DNA of 64,000 bases from Propionibacteriaceae bacterium AM104-82 (GCA_027658995.1 JAQDQK010000005.1:131575-195574), one strand, 5' to 3'; positions 10,529 to 19,317 are shown, counted from the stretch's first letter. A program made the numbers and translations. Notes: generated by a model from the sequence alone, not told the origin.

Positions 10529-12211
10529 TTACTTATTGATCTGGCCGGAGATCTGGACGCCCTTGGCTTCCATCTCTTCGTAGCGCTTGGCGGTCTTGGT
10601 GAGGGCGTCGCTGACGGCCTGGAGTTCCTTGGCAGCACCCTCGTAGAGCGTGCCGAACTGGCGGCAGCCCTTCTTGTACGTGCCCGCGACGGGCATCCAG
10701 AGGCCCCAGTGCTGCACGAGGTCGGCGACCGACTCCCAGCACTGCGACAGTTCGTTCGCCGACTGGATCAGGTTGGACACGTAGCGTGCGTCGTCGCGCA
10801 GGTCGGATAGGTCGACGGTGAAGTCGTGCCCTCCCGGCTGGGGCGGCGGCTCGGTGCAGACCGTCGGCTCGTTGGGCTTGGGTTCCTTGGGCTTGTCGCC
10901 CTGCTCCTGTTCCTGATTCTGCGTCTGGTTCTGCGACTGATTCTGGGACTGGTTCTGACCCCCGCTGGTGGGCGTGCCACCGGTCGGAGAGCCACCCGTG
11001 GGCGCGCCTCCGGTCGGGGCGCCTCCGGTCGGAGCCCCGGTCTCGGGTGTCCCGGTCTCAGGGATCTCGTCATCTGGCTCCGGCTCGCTGGAGACCCCGG
11101 GGCTCGCGCCATCCGGGCGTGCCTCCACAGCGTCCGGGATGCCGTCGTTGTCGGAGTCGGTGTCGCGATAGTCGGGCGTGCCGTCGCCGTCGGTGTCGAC
11201 CGGATCCCACACAAGGCCGTCATCGCCAGGGATGCCCGACCCGACGCCAGCGCCCGCACCGGGAGCCGACGGGGTGCCCGGCAGGCGCTGATCACCGGGG
11301 GGCTCCGACACGGACGAGGGGCGCGGCCCGTAGTCGGGCATCGTCGACACGTTGGGAATGCGGTCGTCGCCAACCGACGAGGGGACGCCACCGCTCGGCG
11401 CGCCGCCCGAGCCGAGGCCGCCACCAGAGGGGAGCCCTCCCGAGCCGCCTCCGATGCCGCCGACGTCGCCCAGACCGCCGATGCCACCAGACTCGCTGCC
11501 GCCGCCCGAGCCACCGCCGAGACCGCCACCGGAGCCGCCGCCACCGAGATCGCCTCCGCCGCCGGACCCGCCGCCGGTGTCGCCACCGCCGCCAGAGCCT
11601 GCGCCGGTCGGCTCCTCGCCAGCGGCCTCCTCCGGTGTCTCCTCCGCCGCAGGTTCGGCCCCCGAGCCCGAGCCTGCGCCAGCGCCGCTTGCCATCTGCT
11701 CGTACTCCGAGGGCAGGTCGACGTCGACCGTTCCGTCCTCGTGCACGGTCATCGTCTGGCCGTTGGCCTGCTCGATGGTCAGCGACCCGTCGTCGTTGCG
11801 GGTGACGACGGTGCCCGACTCGGTCTCGAACGAGCCGCCAGCGGCAAGCGTCGAGACGTCTGCATCGTCGTTGTCCATGAAGTCGGCGTCGATCTTGACG
11901 CTGCCGTCGGCCCCGACGGTGATCTCGACGCCGTCCGCGGTGGACACCACGGTGCCCTCGCCAGTGGTGTCGACGACCGTGCCGTCCGGTGCGACCGCGA
12001 CGGCCTCGTCGGCGACCGTGACGTCGGAGGTGATCTCGATGGCGTCGTCGGGGACGGCCGTGACGGCCTCACCCGTCACATAGTCCTCGGTGGGCGCGTC
12101 CTGCGCCTCGTCGCCCGTGCCGCTGGAGGCGGCCGACCGTCCGCCGCGCATCGCGCCGACGTTGTCGTTCTGGGCCGGCCATTCGAAGGTGGCCGTTGTT
12201 GTCTCAGACAT
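10529..12211 (-). CDS. large Gly-rich protein with Ca-binding TSP3-like repeats and WXG-like C-terminus
   Basis: The product has about 560 residues, starting at ATG 12211 behind AAGGGGAACC. Region 1 (about 30-180) is acidic, with repeated short beta units such as VEITVGADGSVKID and MTVHEDGTVDVD. Region 2 is a long Gly/Ser-rich stretch. Region 3 contains DTDGDGTPDYRDTDSDNDG, a thrombospondin type 3/EF-like calcium-loop array. Region 4 is a Pro/Thr/Gly repeat and a QNQSQNQSQN stretch. The last ~110 residues form a helical domain with HWGLW between two helices and a terminal YEEME, which fits a WXG100-type ESX domain with a YxxxE export signal. No signal peptide is seen. An alternative reading is a cell-envelope scaffold with no link to secretion. 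Confidence 0.6.
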   Translation of the reverse strand: MSETTTATFEWPAQNDNVGAMRGGRSAASSGTGDEAQDAPTEDYVTGEAVTAVPDDAIEITSDVTVADEAVAVAPDGTVVDTTGEGTVVSTADGVEITVGADGSVKIDADFMDNDDADVSTLAAGGSFETESGTVVTRNDDGSLTIEQANGQTMTVHEDGTVDVDLPSEYEQMASGAGAGSGSGAEPAAEETPEEAAGEEPTGAGSGGGGDTGGGSGGGGDLGGGGSGGGLGGGSGGGSESGGIGGLGDVGGIGGGSGGLPSGGGLGSGGAPSGGVPSSVGDDRIPNVSTMPDYGPRPSSVSEPPGDQRLPGTPSAPGAGAGVGSGIPGDDGLVWDPVDTDGDGTPDYRDTDSDNDGIPDAVEARPDGASPGVSSEPEPDDEIPETGTPETGAPTGGAPTGGAPTGGSPTGGTPTSGGQNQSQNQSQNQTQNQEQEQGDKPKEPKPNEPTVCTEPPPQPGGHDFTVDLSDLRDDARYVSNLIQSANELSQCWESVADLVQHWGLWMPVAGTYKKGCRQFGTLYEGAAKELQAVSDALTKTAKRYEEMEAKGVQISGQINK

Positions 12212-12219
12212 GGTTCCCC

Positions 12220-12900
12220 TTAGCTGATCGGCTGATCGGTCATCTGGCTGATGATCTGGTCGAGGCACTCCGTGACGGCGATGCCCGACTTCCCCTCAAG
12301 CCAGTTGCGGTGGATGGTGACGTCGACGACCCCGCCGTCGGGGTTGACGGTGACGCTCACCATCGAGTTCTCGGAGCGGATCTGTTCCCCGGCCGGCGCC
12401 TCGGTGAGCCCGAGCGCTTCGGCCTCCTCGAGCGGGATGGGCGTCTCGAGTTCGTTCGCGCGGTCCTCCAGGCGCTGCAGCGCGTCGTCCAACCGGTCGA
12501 ACAGGTTCGGCAGGTTGTCGATCTTGGCCTGCAGTTCCGCCTCAGGCGTCGGAGCCTGAAGTTCGTTCTCGGCCTGGCGGAGAATCTCCTGGCGCTTCGC
12601 CGCGACCTGCTCGTCTGTGATCACCGGCGCATCGTCGGAGAGTCCGGAGGCCTCCAGTTGCGCCTCGGCGATGGTCGCGAGGATGGTGTTGGCGAGATGG
12701 TCGGCCTCGATCTTGTCGACCCAGCGCGGCTCGACGACCACCCGGGCGAGCCGGCCCTCGGGGTCGATGGTCGCGGCGACCTGGCCCTCCGGGTCACGCA
12801 CGGTGACCTCTTCACGCCTGGGCTGCAGGGCCAGCATGTCGCGCACCAACTCGTCGAGTTGGGCCTCCATCAACTGCGGGCTGAGGGTGATGTCGTCCAT
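12220..12900 (-). CDS. YbaB/EbfC-like protein of the WXG cassette
   Basis: This 226-residue protein has two similar halves. Each has an alpha-helical stretch and a beta unit: VTVRDPEGQVAATIDPEGRL near residue 33 and VSVTVNPDGGVVDVTIHRNW near 185. These resemble the YbaB/EbfC fold. In actinobacteria YbaB-like proteins often precede ESX-type genes and may act as chaperones or nucleoid proteins. Here it is the first gene of the cassette: its stop is eight bases before the start of the Gly-rich gene, so the two are probably co-transcribed. GGAGGACGA precedes the ATG. The family call is by eye and moderate. Confidence 0.6.
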   Translation of the reverse strand: MDDITLSPQLMEAQLDELVRDMLALQPRREEVTVRDPEGQVAATIDPEGRLARVVVEPRWVDKIEADHLANTILATIAEAQLEASGLSDDAPVITDEQVAAKRQEILRQAENELQAPTPEAELQAKIDNLPNLFDRLDDALQRLEDRANELETPIPLEEAEALGLTEAPAGEQIRSENSMVSVTVNPDGGVVDVTIHRNWLEGKSGIAVTECLDQIISQMTDQPIS

Positions 12901-12988
12901 TCGTCCTCCGGTTCGATGTCTCTGAGCAACTCTTCCAGCGGATAGGGTCAGCCCTTGTAGGTACTAGCGCTCAAATAGGTGGGCCTTC

Positions 12989-13438
12989 ATGAACCGACTA
13001 CGGACGATCCGCGACGTGGCCAACGTGGTGAACCTGTCGACCCCGCTCGGCCTCGCCGTCGCCGTCGCCCGCGGTCGGCGGCTGCGCAGACGCGAAGGGC
13101 TCTGGATCGCCGACGACGTCCGACTGCCCGGCATCGACGCGAGCGCCATGACGGTCGGCAGCGTCGTCCTTGTTCTCGGCCGCAGCCTCGAGGAGGCTGA
13201 GGCGCGCAACCCGACGCTGATCGCCCACGAGGACGAGCACGCCTGGCAGTGGGCCGCATGCCTGGGGCTTCCTTTCATCCCGCTGTACTTCGCGGCGGTC
13301 GCCTGGTCGATGGTGCGATGCGGCGACCGGGCGTCGGCCAACCCGTTCGAGCGCCAGGCAGGGCTGGCCATCGGCGGCTACCGGGAGAACGAGAGACAGC
13401 CGCTGAGGCAGGGCCTCGCGCGGCTGTTCGGGCGCTGA
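12989..13438 (+). CDS. putative zincin-like peptidase or its relic
   Basis: The 149-residue protein contains AHEDEHAWQW, an HExxH zinc motif (His80, Glu81, His84). It is followed by a hydrophobic helix (LGLPFIPLYFAAVAWSM) and NPFERQAG, where Glu121 could be the third zinc ligand, as in gluzincins. There is no signal peptide, and the N-terminus is basic. The gene diverges from the WXG cassette with an 88-bp gap, so it could be co-regulated, but a functional link is only suggested by position. The peptidase call rests on the motif arrangement alone. Confidence 0.5.
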   Translation: MNRLRTIRDVANVVNLSTPLGLAVAVARGRRLRRREGLWIADDVRLPGIDASAMTVGSVVLVLGRSLEEAEARNPTLIAHEDEHAWQWAACLGLPFIPLYFAAVAWSMVRCGDRASANPFERQAGLAIGGYRENERQPLRQGLARLFGR

Positions 13439-13465
13439 GTTCCGGACAGGGATCCGGGGTGAAGA

Positions 13466-13741
13466 TCAGGAATGCAGGCGGCGTGCCGAGCGGGCCGCCT
13501 GTCGCTGGGAGCGCATCCGCCTGAGGCGCTTGACGAGCAGCGGCTTGTAGCCGAGGGCCTCGGGGGTGTCGATCAGTTCGTTGAGGTGCTGGTAGTAGCG
13601 GGCAGACGAGAGCGAGAAGTGCTCCATGATCGCCTGCTCCTTCGGCACCGCGTTGGTGAACCAGCTGTCCTCGAAGTCGAGGATGGCCGCGTCGCGCTCA
13701 GACAGATCGACCGCGCCGGTGAACGAGAGTGCCTCAGACAT
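13466..13741 (-). CDS. DUF3263 family protein
   Basis: The 91-residue product contains ILDFEDSWFTNAVPKEQAI and the stretch LSSARYYQHLNELIDTPEAL, typical of the small actinobacterial DUF3263 family (a helix-turn-helix-like fold of unknown role). It ends in a basic tail (LVKRLRRMRSQRQAARSARR). I chose the ATG at 13741 over the one at 13750 because the -10-like TAGCAT at 13754-13749 ends seven bases before it, the leaderless spacing seen at many genes here. It is convergent with the zincin-like gene. Confidence 0.85.
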   Translation of the reverse strand: MSEALSFTGAVDLSERDAAILDFEDSWFTNAVPKEQAIMEHFSLSSARYYQHLNELIDTPEALGYKPLLVKRLRRMRSQRQAARSARRLHS

Positions 13742-13923
13742 GGCGCCCATGCTACGTCCAAATCACACCGCTGTCATTATCAGAGGGGGCGTTTCCGCGC
13801 CCGCGGACACGCGGTCGACTGACCGATTCGCGCGGGCCTGGGGGTGACCCACCCCGCGGCTGAGCGCCACGGGTAGAGTTCGGCTGACCGCTGTTCACAA
13901 TCAACGAGGACTGAAACTCAAGC

Positions 13924-15099
13924 ATGCGTCGACTCAACGGCCACGTCCAGCACTTCCCCTGGGGCAGTGCCGAGGCCATCCCAGCGATCCTCGCCCGAAA
14001 CGTCGACGGGCAACCATGGGCCGAGTACTGGCTCGGCACCCACCCGAACGGCCCGACCCTCACCGATGAGGGCACCACGCTCGACGAGTATGTGCAGGCC
14101 CATCCCGAGACCCTCGGAGAGGCGTCGCGTTCCGAGTTCGGCAACCGGCTTCCGTTCCTGCTCAAACTGCTGTCCGCGGCCAGCCCGCTGAGCCTGCAGG
14201 CCCACCCGTCCCGCGACCAGGCCGAGGCAGGCTACGCCCGCGAGTCGCTGCTCGGCTTGGACACCACCGATCCGACACGCTCCTTCAAGGACGACTGGCC
14301 CAAGCCCGAGGCGATCGTCGCGCTGACGCCGTTCGAAGGCCTGCTCGGCTTCCGCGACCCGCTGATGACCGCGGGGCTCTTCGAGGGACTGGGGATCGCC
14401 GACGAGTTGTCGTCGGTGATCGGCCCATTGCGCGACCGCCGCGACGCCCCGGCACTGCAAGAGGTCTTCCTCGACGTCCTGTCCCTGGATGAGCGCCGCC
14501 ACCTGGTCGACGTGGTCGTCTCGGCCGCCGTCAACAACCTGGAGGCACCGGGCGCGCTCGGCGAGTTCGCCCGCACCGCCGTCGAACTGGACGAGCACTT
14601 CCCCGGCGACCCCGGCATCCTCGCGGCGCTGCTGCTGAACCGGTTCGCGCTGGAACCGGGCGAGGCAGTCGCGCTCGGGGCTGGCATCATGCACGCCTAC
14701 CTGCGCGGCACCGGCGTTGAGGTGATGGCCAACTCGGACAACGTGATGCGCGGCGGCCTCACCAAGAAGCACATCGACGTGGACGGCCTGCTCCAGGTCG
14801 TCAACTTCGAGCCTGGCGAGCCTCAGGTGCTGCTGCCCGAGGGGGTCGACGGCGTCTACGTCTACCCGACGTCGTTCGCGGAGTTCGAACTGTGGCTGAT
14901 CGCCCCGGTCGACTGCAAGACGCTCGACCTGCCGCGCACCGACAGCGGCCGCGTCGCGCTGGTCACCGAGGGCGAGTTCGTGCTCGAGGCCGAGGAGTCC
15001 CTGACCCTGACGCAGGGGCAGGCGGTCTTCGTCGCCGCCGACGAGCACGTTGCCGTGAAGGGGCACGGACAACTCTTCGTCGCGGTGTCCGGGGCCTGA
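13924..15099 (+). CDS. manA: mannose-6-phosphate isomerase, class I
   Basis: The 391-residue enzyme interconverts mannose 6-phosphate and fructose 6-phosphate in the cytosol. It shows the type I PMI pattern: an N-terminal HVQHFPWGS, the zinc-binding SLQAHPS motif (about 90-96), further zinc ligands in the cupin strands (ALGAGIMHAYLRGTG; SDNVMRGGLTKKH), and a C-terminal cupin (about 300-390) ending in a jellyroll. Length is typical. Upstream lies TAGAGT at 13873-13878, which would give a leader of about 40 bases. It feeds GDP-mannose synthesis or mannose use. Confidence 0.95.
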   Translation: MRRLNGHVQHFPWGSAEAIPAILARNVDGQPWAEYWLGTHPNGPTLTDEGTTLDEYVQAHPETLGEASRSEFGNRLPFLLKLLSAASPLSLQAHPSRDQAEAGYARESLLGLDTTDPTRSFKDDWPKPEAIVALTPFEGLLGFRDPLMTAGLFEGLGIADELSSVIGPLRDRRDAPALQEVFLDVLSLDERRHLVDVVVSAAVNNLEAPGALGEFARTAVELDEHFPGDPGILAALLLNRFALEPGEAVALGAGIMHAYLRGTGVEVMANSDNVMRGGLTKKHIDVDGLLQVVNFEPGEPQVLLPEGVDGVYVYPTSFAEFELWLIAPVDCKTLDLPRTDSGRVALVTEGEFVLEAEESLTLTQGQAVFVAADEHVAVKGHGQLFVAVSGA

Positions 15100-15176
15100 G
15101 CCCGACCAGGTCCTGATGGCCGGCCGGGCGCGGCATTGGCAACCGCGCCCGCGCGTTTGGCACAATGGGCCAGCAC

Positions 15177-15252
15177 GCCTCCTTAGCTCAGCGGCCAGAG
15201 CGCTCGCCTTGTAAGCGAGTGGTCGAGGGTTCGACTCCCTCAGGAGGCTCCA
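15177..15252 (+). tRNA. tRNA-Thr (anticodon TGT)
   Basis: A full cloverleaf can be drawn. The acceptor stem is GCCTCCT/AGGAGGC and the D arm is GCTC...GAGC. The anticodon stem CTCGC/GCGAG has loop CTTGTAA (anticodon TGT). The T arm has GGTTCGACTCC. The discriminator T is followed by a genomically encoded CCA. A CACAAT hexamer at 15161-15166 with TTGGCA at 15136-15141 is a plausible promoter. Confidence 0.97.
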
Positions 15253-15328
15253 CTATCCGGGCTCCCGCTTCCGGGGCCCTCCCGGGCACGCACCCACCCG
15301 CTGTCGTCGACCTGGCTCGGGTGTCTCC

Positions 15329-15408
15329 TTGAGCATGTTTGGTTGCTCGTTTGCCGACACGCCGTGATTTCACGGCGTGTCGCGCAACGAGACACCAAAC
15401 ATGCTCAA
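15329..15408. repeat. 80-bp imperfect palindrome, copy 2 of 3
   Basis: It begins TTGAGCATGTTTGGTTGCTC and ends ACACCAAACATGCTCAA. The centre is itself a perfect hairpin (GACACGCCGTGA followed by TCACGGCGTGTC), so the whole 80 bp can fold into one long stem. It lies between tRNA-Thr and the methyltransferase gene. Confidence 0.9.
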
Positions 15409-15535
15409 CGACTGACCCGCGCCGCGCCCCCATGGCACCGGGGTACGTGTCCGGTCGCGCCACCCCCGCGGCCTTCGTCTGGGCGCTACCGGGAGCCCGG
15501 TTGGAGGCTTCGGCGAGGGGCGACACAATGGGCCC

Positions 15536-16135
15536 ATGACCGAACCAAGCAAGTGGGCCCGCATCATCGAGGCCGACCCCGACCACTCCCGCCGTTACAT
15601 CGAGAGGTTCAAGGTGATGGAGGCCGCCGGGCACGACCTCGCGGGTGAGGTCCGGACGGTCGACGCGATGGTCCCGCGCGGCTCCCGGATCCTTGACGCT
15701 GGCAGCGGACCCGGCCGGGTCGGCGGCAGGCTGCATGCGCTCGGACACACAGTCGTCGGCATCGACGTCGACCCGGCACTCATCGACGCCGCCGAGCGCG
15801 ACTACCCGGGCCCGACGTGGCTGGTGGGCGACCTCGCCGAGATGGACCTGCCCGAGCGGGGCATCGACGAGGGCTTCGACGTCATCGTCTCGGCAGGCAA
15901 CGTGATGGGCTTCCTGGCGCCGTCGACCCGGGTCGAGGTGCTGCGCCGGTTCCGGGCGCACCTGCGCCCCGACGGTCGAGTCATCCTCGGCTTCGGCGCA
16001 GGCCGGGGCTACGAGTTCGCGCAGTTCTTCGCCGACGTCGAGGAGTCCGGCCTCGAACTGGACCTGGCTCTTTCGACCTGGGATCTTCGCCCGTTCAAGG
16101 CCGACTCCGATTTCCTGGTGGCCATCCTGAGGTGA
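15536..16135 (+). CDS. class I SAM-dependent methyltransferase
   Basis: The 199-residue protein has the Rossmann-type methyltransferase motifs: motif I ILDAGSGPGRVGGRLH (about 52-67), the acidic end of strand 2 (VVGIDVDPAL), GDLAEMDLP, and DVIVSAGNVMGFLA with the post-II/III region after it. The N-terminal helical cap (HSRRYIERFKVMEAAGHDL) may bind the acceptor, which is unknown. A CACAAT hexamer ends six bases before the ATG, suggesting a leaderless message. It is a single-gene unit next to the sugar locus. Confidence 0.88.
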   Translation: MTEPSKWARIIEADPDHSRRYIERFKVMEAAGHDLAGEVRTVDAMVPRGSRILDAGSGPGRVGGRLHALGHTVVGIDVDPALIDAAERDYPGPTWLVGDLAEMDLPERGIDEGFDVIVSAGNVMGFLAPSTRVEVLRRFRAHLRPDGRVILGFGAGRGYEFAQFFADVEESGLELDLALSTWDLRPFKADSDFLVAILR

Positions 16136-16433
16136 GCAGGATCACAGCCCTCCCCACGTGCCAGTCCATTCCTTGCACCCTCCGGTGCATGCATCCGCAT
16201 AGCTCGATCCACCCGTGGCCCAAAAGGCGCGCGACGGCCGGTCGGCAGCTTCTCACTCGGCGGCCCGTCTCCACCACGCCACCGGCCTCATGGTGACCAG
16301 GGCAGAAGCCCTGAAGGGACACAAACCACTCCCCGATCAGCACCTTGGCACCCTTTTAGCGCCTCAACTCGCACACATCGGACGTAACCGACGCTCATTC
16401 GAGCACTCAAACGCACGCCATGATTACTTTTTG
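16136..16433. other. gene-free stretch before the sugar operon promoter
   Basis: No reading frame with protein-like composition, no RNA gene and no repeat are visible. Base composition drops toward 16400. The promoter and operator of the following operon begin at 16434. Confidence 0.6.
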
Positions 16434-16472
16434 GCAACAAATGTTGCGCGCCTGGCGTTCGTGCCCTACCTT
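16434..16472 (+). promoter_or_regulatory. sugar-operon promoter with SorC-type operator
   Basis: GCAACAAATGTTGC (16434-16447) is a perfect 6+6 palindrome with a two-base centre. Its right arm overlaps a -35 hexamer TTGCGC (16444-16449), which is 17 bp from a -10 TACCTT (16467-16472). The same palindrome, at the same offset from the -35, occurs at 24798-24811 between the SorC regulator and the kinase. The transcript would have a leader of about 94 bases before the first gene. Confidence 0.7.
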
Positions 16473-16572
16473 CGAATAGCAGCTTCACGAAGACGGGAGC
16501 TGAGATGGGTGGCCCATGGCAGCGCCACGGCGAAGTGCGCAATCCGACCACCGAACAACATGAGGAGCAGAT

Positions 16573-17517
16573 GTGAGCCTGCAGAATGTGGACAAATGGC
16601 GAGCTGAAGTAGACCAGAGCTTCGAAGAGCTCCGAGCGAACCATCCGGAGCGCCTTGAGCGCCGCATCGATCTCTCGTGGTCCAACTGGGGCTTCGGCCA
16701 GGAGAAGCTGGAGACCTCGGTAAAGCGCCTTTCCAGCGCCGGCCTTGGGTTCATCGAGTTGCACGGAAATCATTACGGCAAGGACCTCGGATACCGACTC
16801 TCCGAGACCCAGTCGATCCTGTCCGACCACGGCGTCAAGGCGGCTGGCGTGTGTGGGATGTACTCGACCGAGAGCGAGTTCGCCTCCACCTCGTACCGGG
16901 CCCGTCAGGCCGCCATCGACTACACGCGGCGCGAGCTGGACTTCTGCCAGGCCATCGGCGGCTCGTACCTGCTCGTAGTCCCCGCGGCCGCGGGGCGCAC
17001 GAAGATCTACGACGACTTCGAGATCAACCGCTCCGTCGAGACCTTGCAGCGCATCGGCGACGATTTCGTCGCAGCGGGTGTCAAGGGCGCGGTCGAGCCA
17101 ATTCGCAAGGCGGAGACCACCATCGTCCACACCGTCGCTGACGCAATCAACTACATCGGTCTGATTGGGCACCCGGGCATCACCCACATCAACGGTGACG
17201 TCTACCACATGCAGGCGGAGGAGCGTTACATCCCGAACGCAATCCTCGAGGCCGACGCGCGGCTGCTCAACCTCCACATGGCCGACTCAAATCGCGAGGC
17301 CCTCGGCCGAGGCTCCCTCGACCTGGACTCGATCATCAAAGCCCTGTATCTGATCGGCTACAACGAAGAGGGTCGCTACGTGACCCCTGAGCCGCTTGGC
17401 TCGGCGCCAGACGTCTACCCGGCGATGCACGCCCTCCACGATCCGGCGGAACTCGACGACCTCGTATTCTCCACCGTCAATTACTGGCGCGAGCGCGAGG
17501 AGGCAATCCTCGCATGA
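16573..17517 (+). CDS. TIM-barrel sugar (phosphate) isomerase/epimerase
   Basis: The 314-residue protein belongs to the xylose-isomerase-like TIM-barrel family. The likely metal ligands are visible in order: Glu in GAVEPIRKAET, Asp in ITHINGDVYHM, His in LLNLHMADSNR, and Glu in VTPEPLG. This is the arrangement of D-tagatose 3-epimerase and UlaE-like 3-epimerases. The HMADSNRE...GRGSLD motif is typical of enzymes that bind keto-sugars. The GTG start is preceded by GAGGAG at the right distance. It is the first gene of the sugar operon and overlaps the next by four bases. Together with the AraD-like gene it could perform consecutive 3- and 4-epimerisations. Free sugar versus sugar phosphate cannot be decided here. 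Confidence 0.8.
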   Translation: MSLQNVDKWRAEVDQSFEELRANHPERLERRIDLSWSNWGFGQEKLETSVKRLSSAGLGFIELHGNHYGKDLGYRLSETQSILSDHGVKAAGVCGMYSTESEFASTSYRARQAAIDYTRRELDFCQAIGGSYLLVVPAAAGRTKIYDDFEINRSVETLQRIGDDFVAAGVKGAVEPIRKAETTIVHTVADAINYIGLIGHPGITHINGDVYHMQAEERYIPNAILEADARLLNLHMADSNREALGRGSLDLDSIIKALYLIGYNEEGRYVTPEPLGSAPDVYPAMHALHDPAELDDLVFSTVNYWREREEAILA

Positions 17518-18152
17518 CAAAGACACTCACCCGTGAAAACGAGCTAACCCGCGCAAGGGACCTCATCAGGCTTGAGGCCAAGGCCGTTGCGCACGTCGCC
17601 GACCAACTCGACGGCTCTTTGATCGAACTGGCCGACCTCATCGAGGGTCTCCAGGGCAAGGTCATCACCTCTGGGCTCGGGACGTCCGGCACGATCGCTC
17701 GCCGGCTCGCCCACCTATTGACGGTCACCGGCACGCCCGCCTTCTTCCTGAGCCCTTCCGACGGACTGCACGGCAGTTCGGCCGTTGGGGTTCAAGGAGA
17801 CATGTTGATCGCGATTTCCAAGGGGGGACAATCTGACGAACTGATTGAGATGGCCTCGATCATGAAGAGCCGCGGGGTGGTCATCGTCGCAATGTCAGCG
17901 ACGCCCGACAACCCGCTCGCACATGAGGCCGACTTCGTAGCACGCGTCGACAGCACGGAGGCGGACCCTGGGGGCATCGTCGCAATGGGAATCACCCTCG
18001 CGCAAGGCGCGTATGGTGACGCTCTCGCGCTCCTCCTCATGGGGCGAAGCGGCTACCAGTGGGACGCAGTGATCCAGTCCCATCCAGGCGGGGCCGTTGG
18101 AAAGCACGGAACAGAGCTCCTCGCATCCGCCGACGACGAACCAACCGCCTAA
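17514..18152 (+). CDS. SIS-domain sugar-phosphate isomerase, KdsD/GutQ-like without CBS domains
   Basis: This 212-residue protein is a single SIS domain. ITSGLGTSGTIARRLAHLL and IAISKGGQSDELIE are the sugar-phosphate-binding loops, and HPGGAVGK near the C-terminus matches the SDHPGGALGK-like motif of arabinose-5-phosphate isomerases. The family's usual CBS pair is absent. The start ATG overlaps the previous stop (ATGA). It probably isomerises an aldose/ketose phosphate of the imported sugar. A 6-phospho-3-hexuloisomerase role is an alternative. Confidence 0.75.
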   Translation: MTKTLTRENELTRARDLIRLEAKAVAHVADQLDGSLIELADLIEGLQGKVITSGLGTSGTIARRLAHLLTVTGTPAFFLSPSDGLHGSSAVGVQGDMLIAISKGGQSDELIEMASIMKSRGVVIVAMSATPDNPLAHEADFVARVDSTEADPGGIVAMGITLAQGAYGDALALLLMGRSGYQWDAVIQSHPGGAVGKHGTELLASADDEPTA

Positions 18153-18249
18153 TCGGAAGACCCAACCATTTCCCCGACGGCGCCCGCCGGAGGGGCAGAC
18201 CAACCACGGTTTCGGGAAAGTTCCCGTTCCTGCGAAGACGGAGGAAGTA

Positions 18250-19287
18250 ATGAACAAGTATCTCAAGGGCTTCGCCCTGCTGGCTGCGGGCTCCCTACTG
18301 CTCGCATCCGGCTGCTCGAGCCGCAACGACACCCCGACCGCCAACACGAGTGCCGGAGGAGGCGATGGTGACTCCAAGGAAATCTCGGTGGTGTTCATCC
18401 CCAAGCTCCAGGGCTCTGCCTTCTTCGAGGCAATGGATGAGGGCGGAAAGAAGGCCATGAAGGACATCCCTGGCCTCAAGTGGGTCATGGAGGGCCCGGT
18501 CGACGCCGACCCCACTCAGCAGGCCGACATCGTTCGCAAGTACATCCAGCAGAAGGTCGACGTGATCATGGTCGCCCCGAACGACCCTGACTCGATCGCC
18601 CCCATCCTCAAGGAAGCCCAGGATGCGGGCATCCACGTCGGAACCACCGACACCGATGCGCCGAACTCAGTCCGGGAGGTGATGGTCAATCAGGCCACCG
18701 CCGAGGGCATCGGCGAGACCATTGCCACCACCCTCGCCGAGGCGATGGGCGGCGAGGGCAAGATTGTGACCGTCTCCTGTGGCGAGACGGCCGCCAACCT
18801 CAACTCGTGGATCGAGGTCCAGGACAAGACGTTCCAGGAGAAGTACCCGAAGATCGAGATGGTCAAGACCGTCTACGCGGGTGAAGACCAGGCAAAGGCC
18901 GTCTCCATGGCGACCGACATCATCACCTCGATGCCTGACGTTAAGGGCCTGATCGGCGAATGCACCACGTCCGCACCAGGCGTGGCGGAAGCCGTCAAGA
19001 ACGCGGGCAAGGTCGGCCAGATCTTCACGGTCGGCGTCGGCACACCGAAGGCGATGCTCCCCTACCTGACGGATGGCTCGTCGTCGGGTTCGATCCTCTG
19101 GGATGTCGAGAACCTCGGCTACTTGACGGCTTGGGCGGCAGTGCAGTTGGCGGACAAGTCCGAGTTCAAGGAGACCCAGGACGTCGGGGAGATCAAGGGC
19201 GTTGAGTACGACGCCTCGGCCAAGATGCTCGTCCTCGGCAAGCCACATGTCTTCACAAAGGACGACGCGGGCGACTACAACTACTGA
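18250..19287 (+). CDS. sugar ABC transporter substrate-binding lipoprotein (LsrB/RhaS-like)
   Basis: The 345-residue product starts at ATG 18250 behind GGAGGAAGTA. The signal peptide ends in the lipobox LASGC (Cys22), so it is a membrane-anchored binding protein. The mature part is a type 1 periplasmic-binding fold with IPKLQGSAFF, VMEGPVDADPTQQ, TTDTDAP, NSWIE, GVGTPKAMLPYL and LWDVENLGYL. These align by eye with LsrB and RhaS. Of the residues I recall as AI-2 contacts in LsrB, the Lys and first Asp are kept but the Asp-Gln pair and the Pro/Ala pair are not, so AI-2 is an unlikely ligand. It follows the SIS gene by 97 bp and is separated from the ATPase gene by a strong hairpin. Confidence 0.88.
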   Translation: MNKYLKGFALLAAGSLLLASGCSSRNDTPTANTSAGGGDGDSKEISVVFIPKLQGSAFFEAMDEGGKKAMKDIPGLKWVMEGPVDADPTQQADIVRKYIQQKVDVIMVAPNDPDSIAPILKEAQDAGIHVGTTDTDAPNSVREVMVNQATAEGIGETIATTLAEAMGGEGKIVTVSCGETAANLNSWIEVQDKTFQEKYPKIEMVKTVYAGEDQAKAVSMATDIITSMPDVKGLIGECTTSAPGVAEAVKNAGKVGQIFTVGVGTPKAMLPYLTDGSSSGSILWDVENLGYLTAWAAVQLADKSEFKETQDVGEIKGVEYDASAKMLVLGKPHVFTKDDAGDYNY

Positions 19288-19317
19288 GCGCACGCCCACG
19301 TTGCAGACAGCTGAGTT

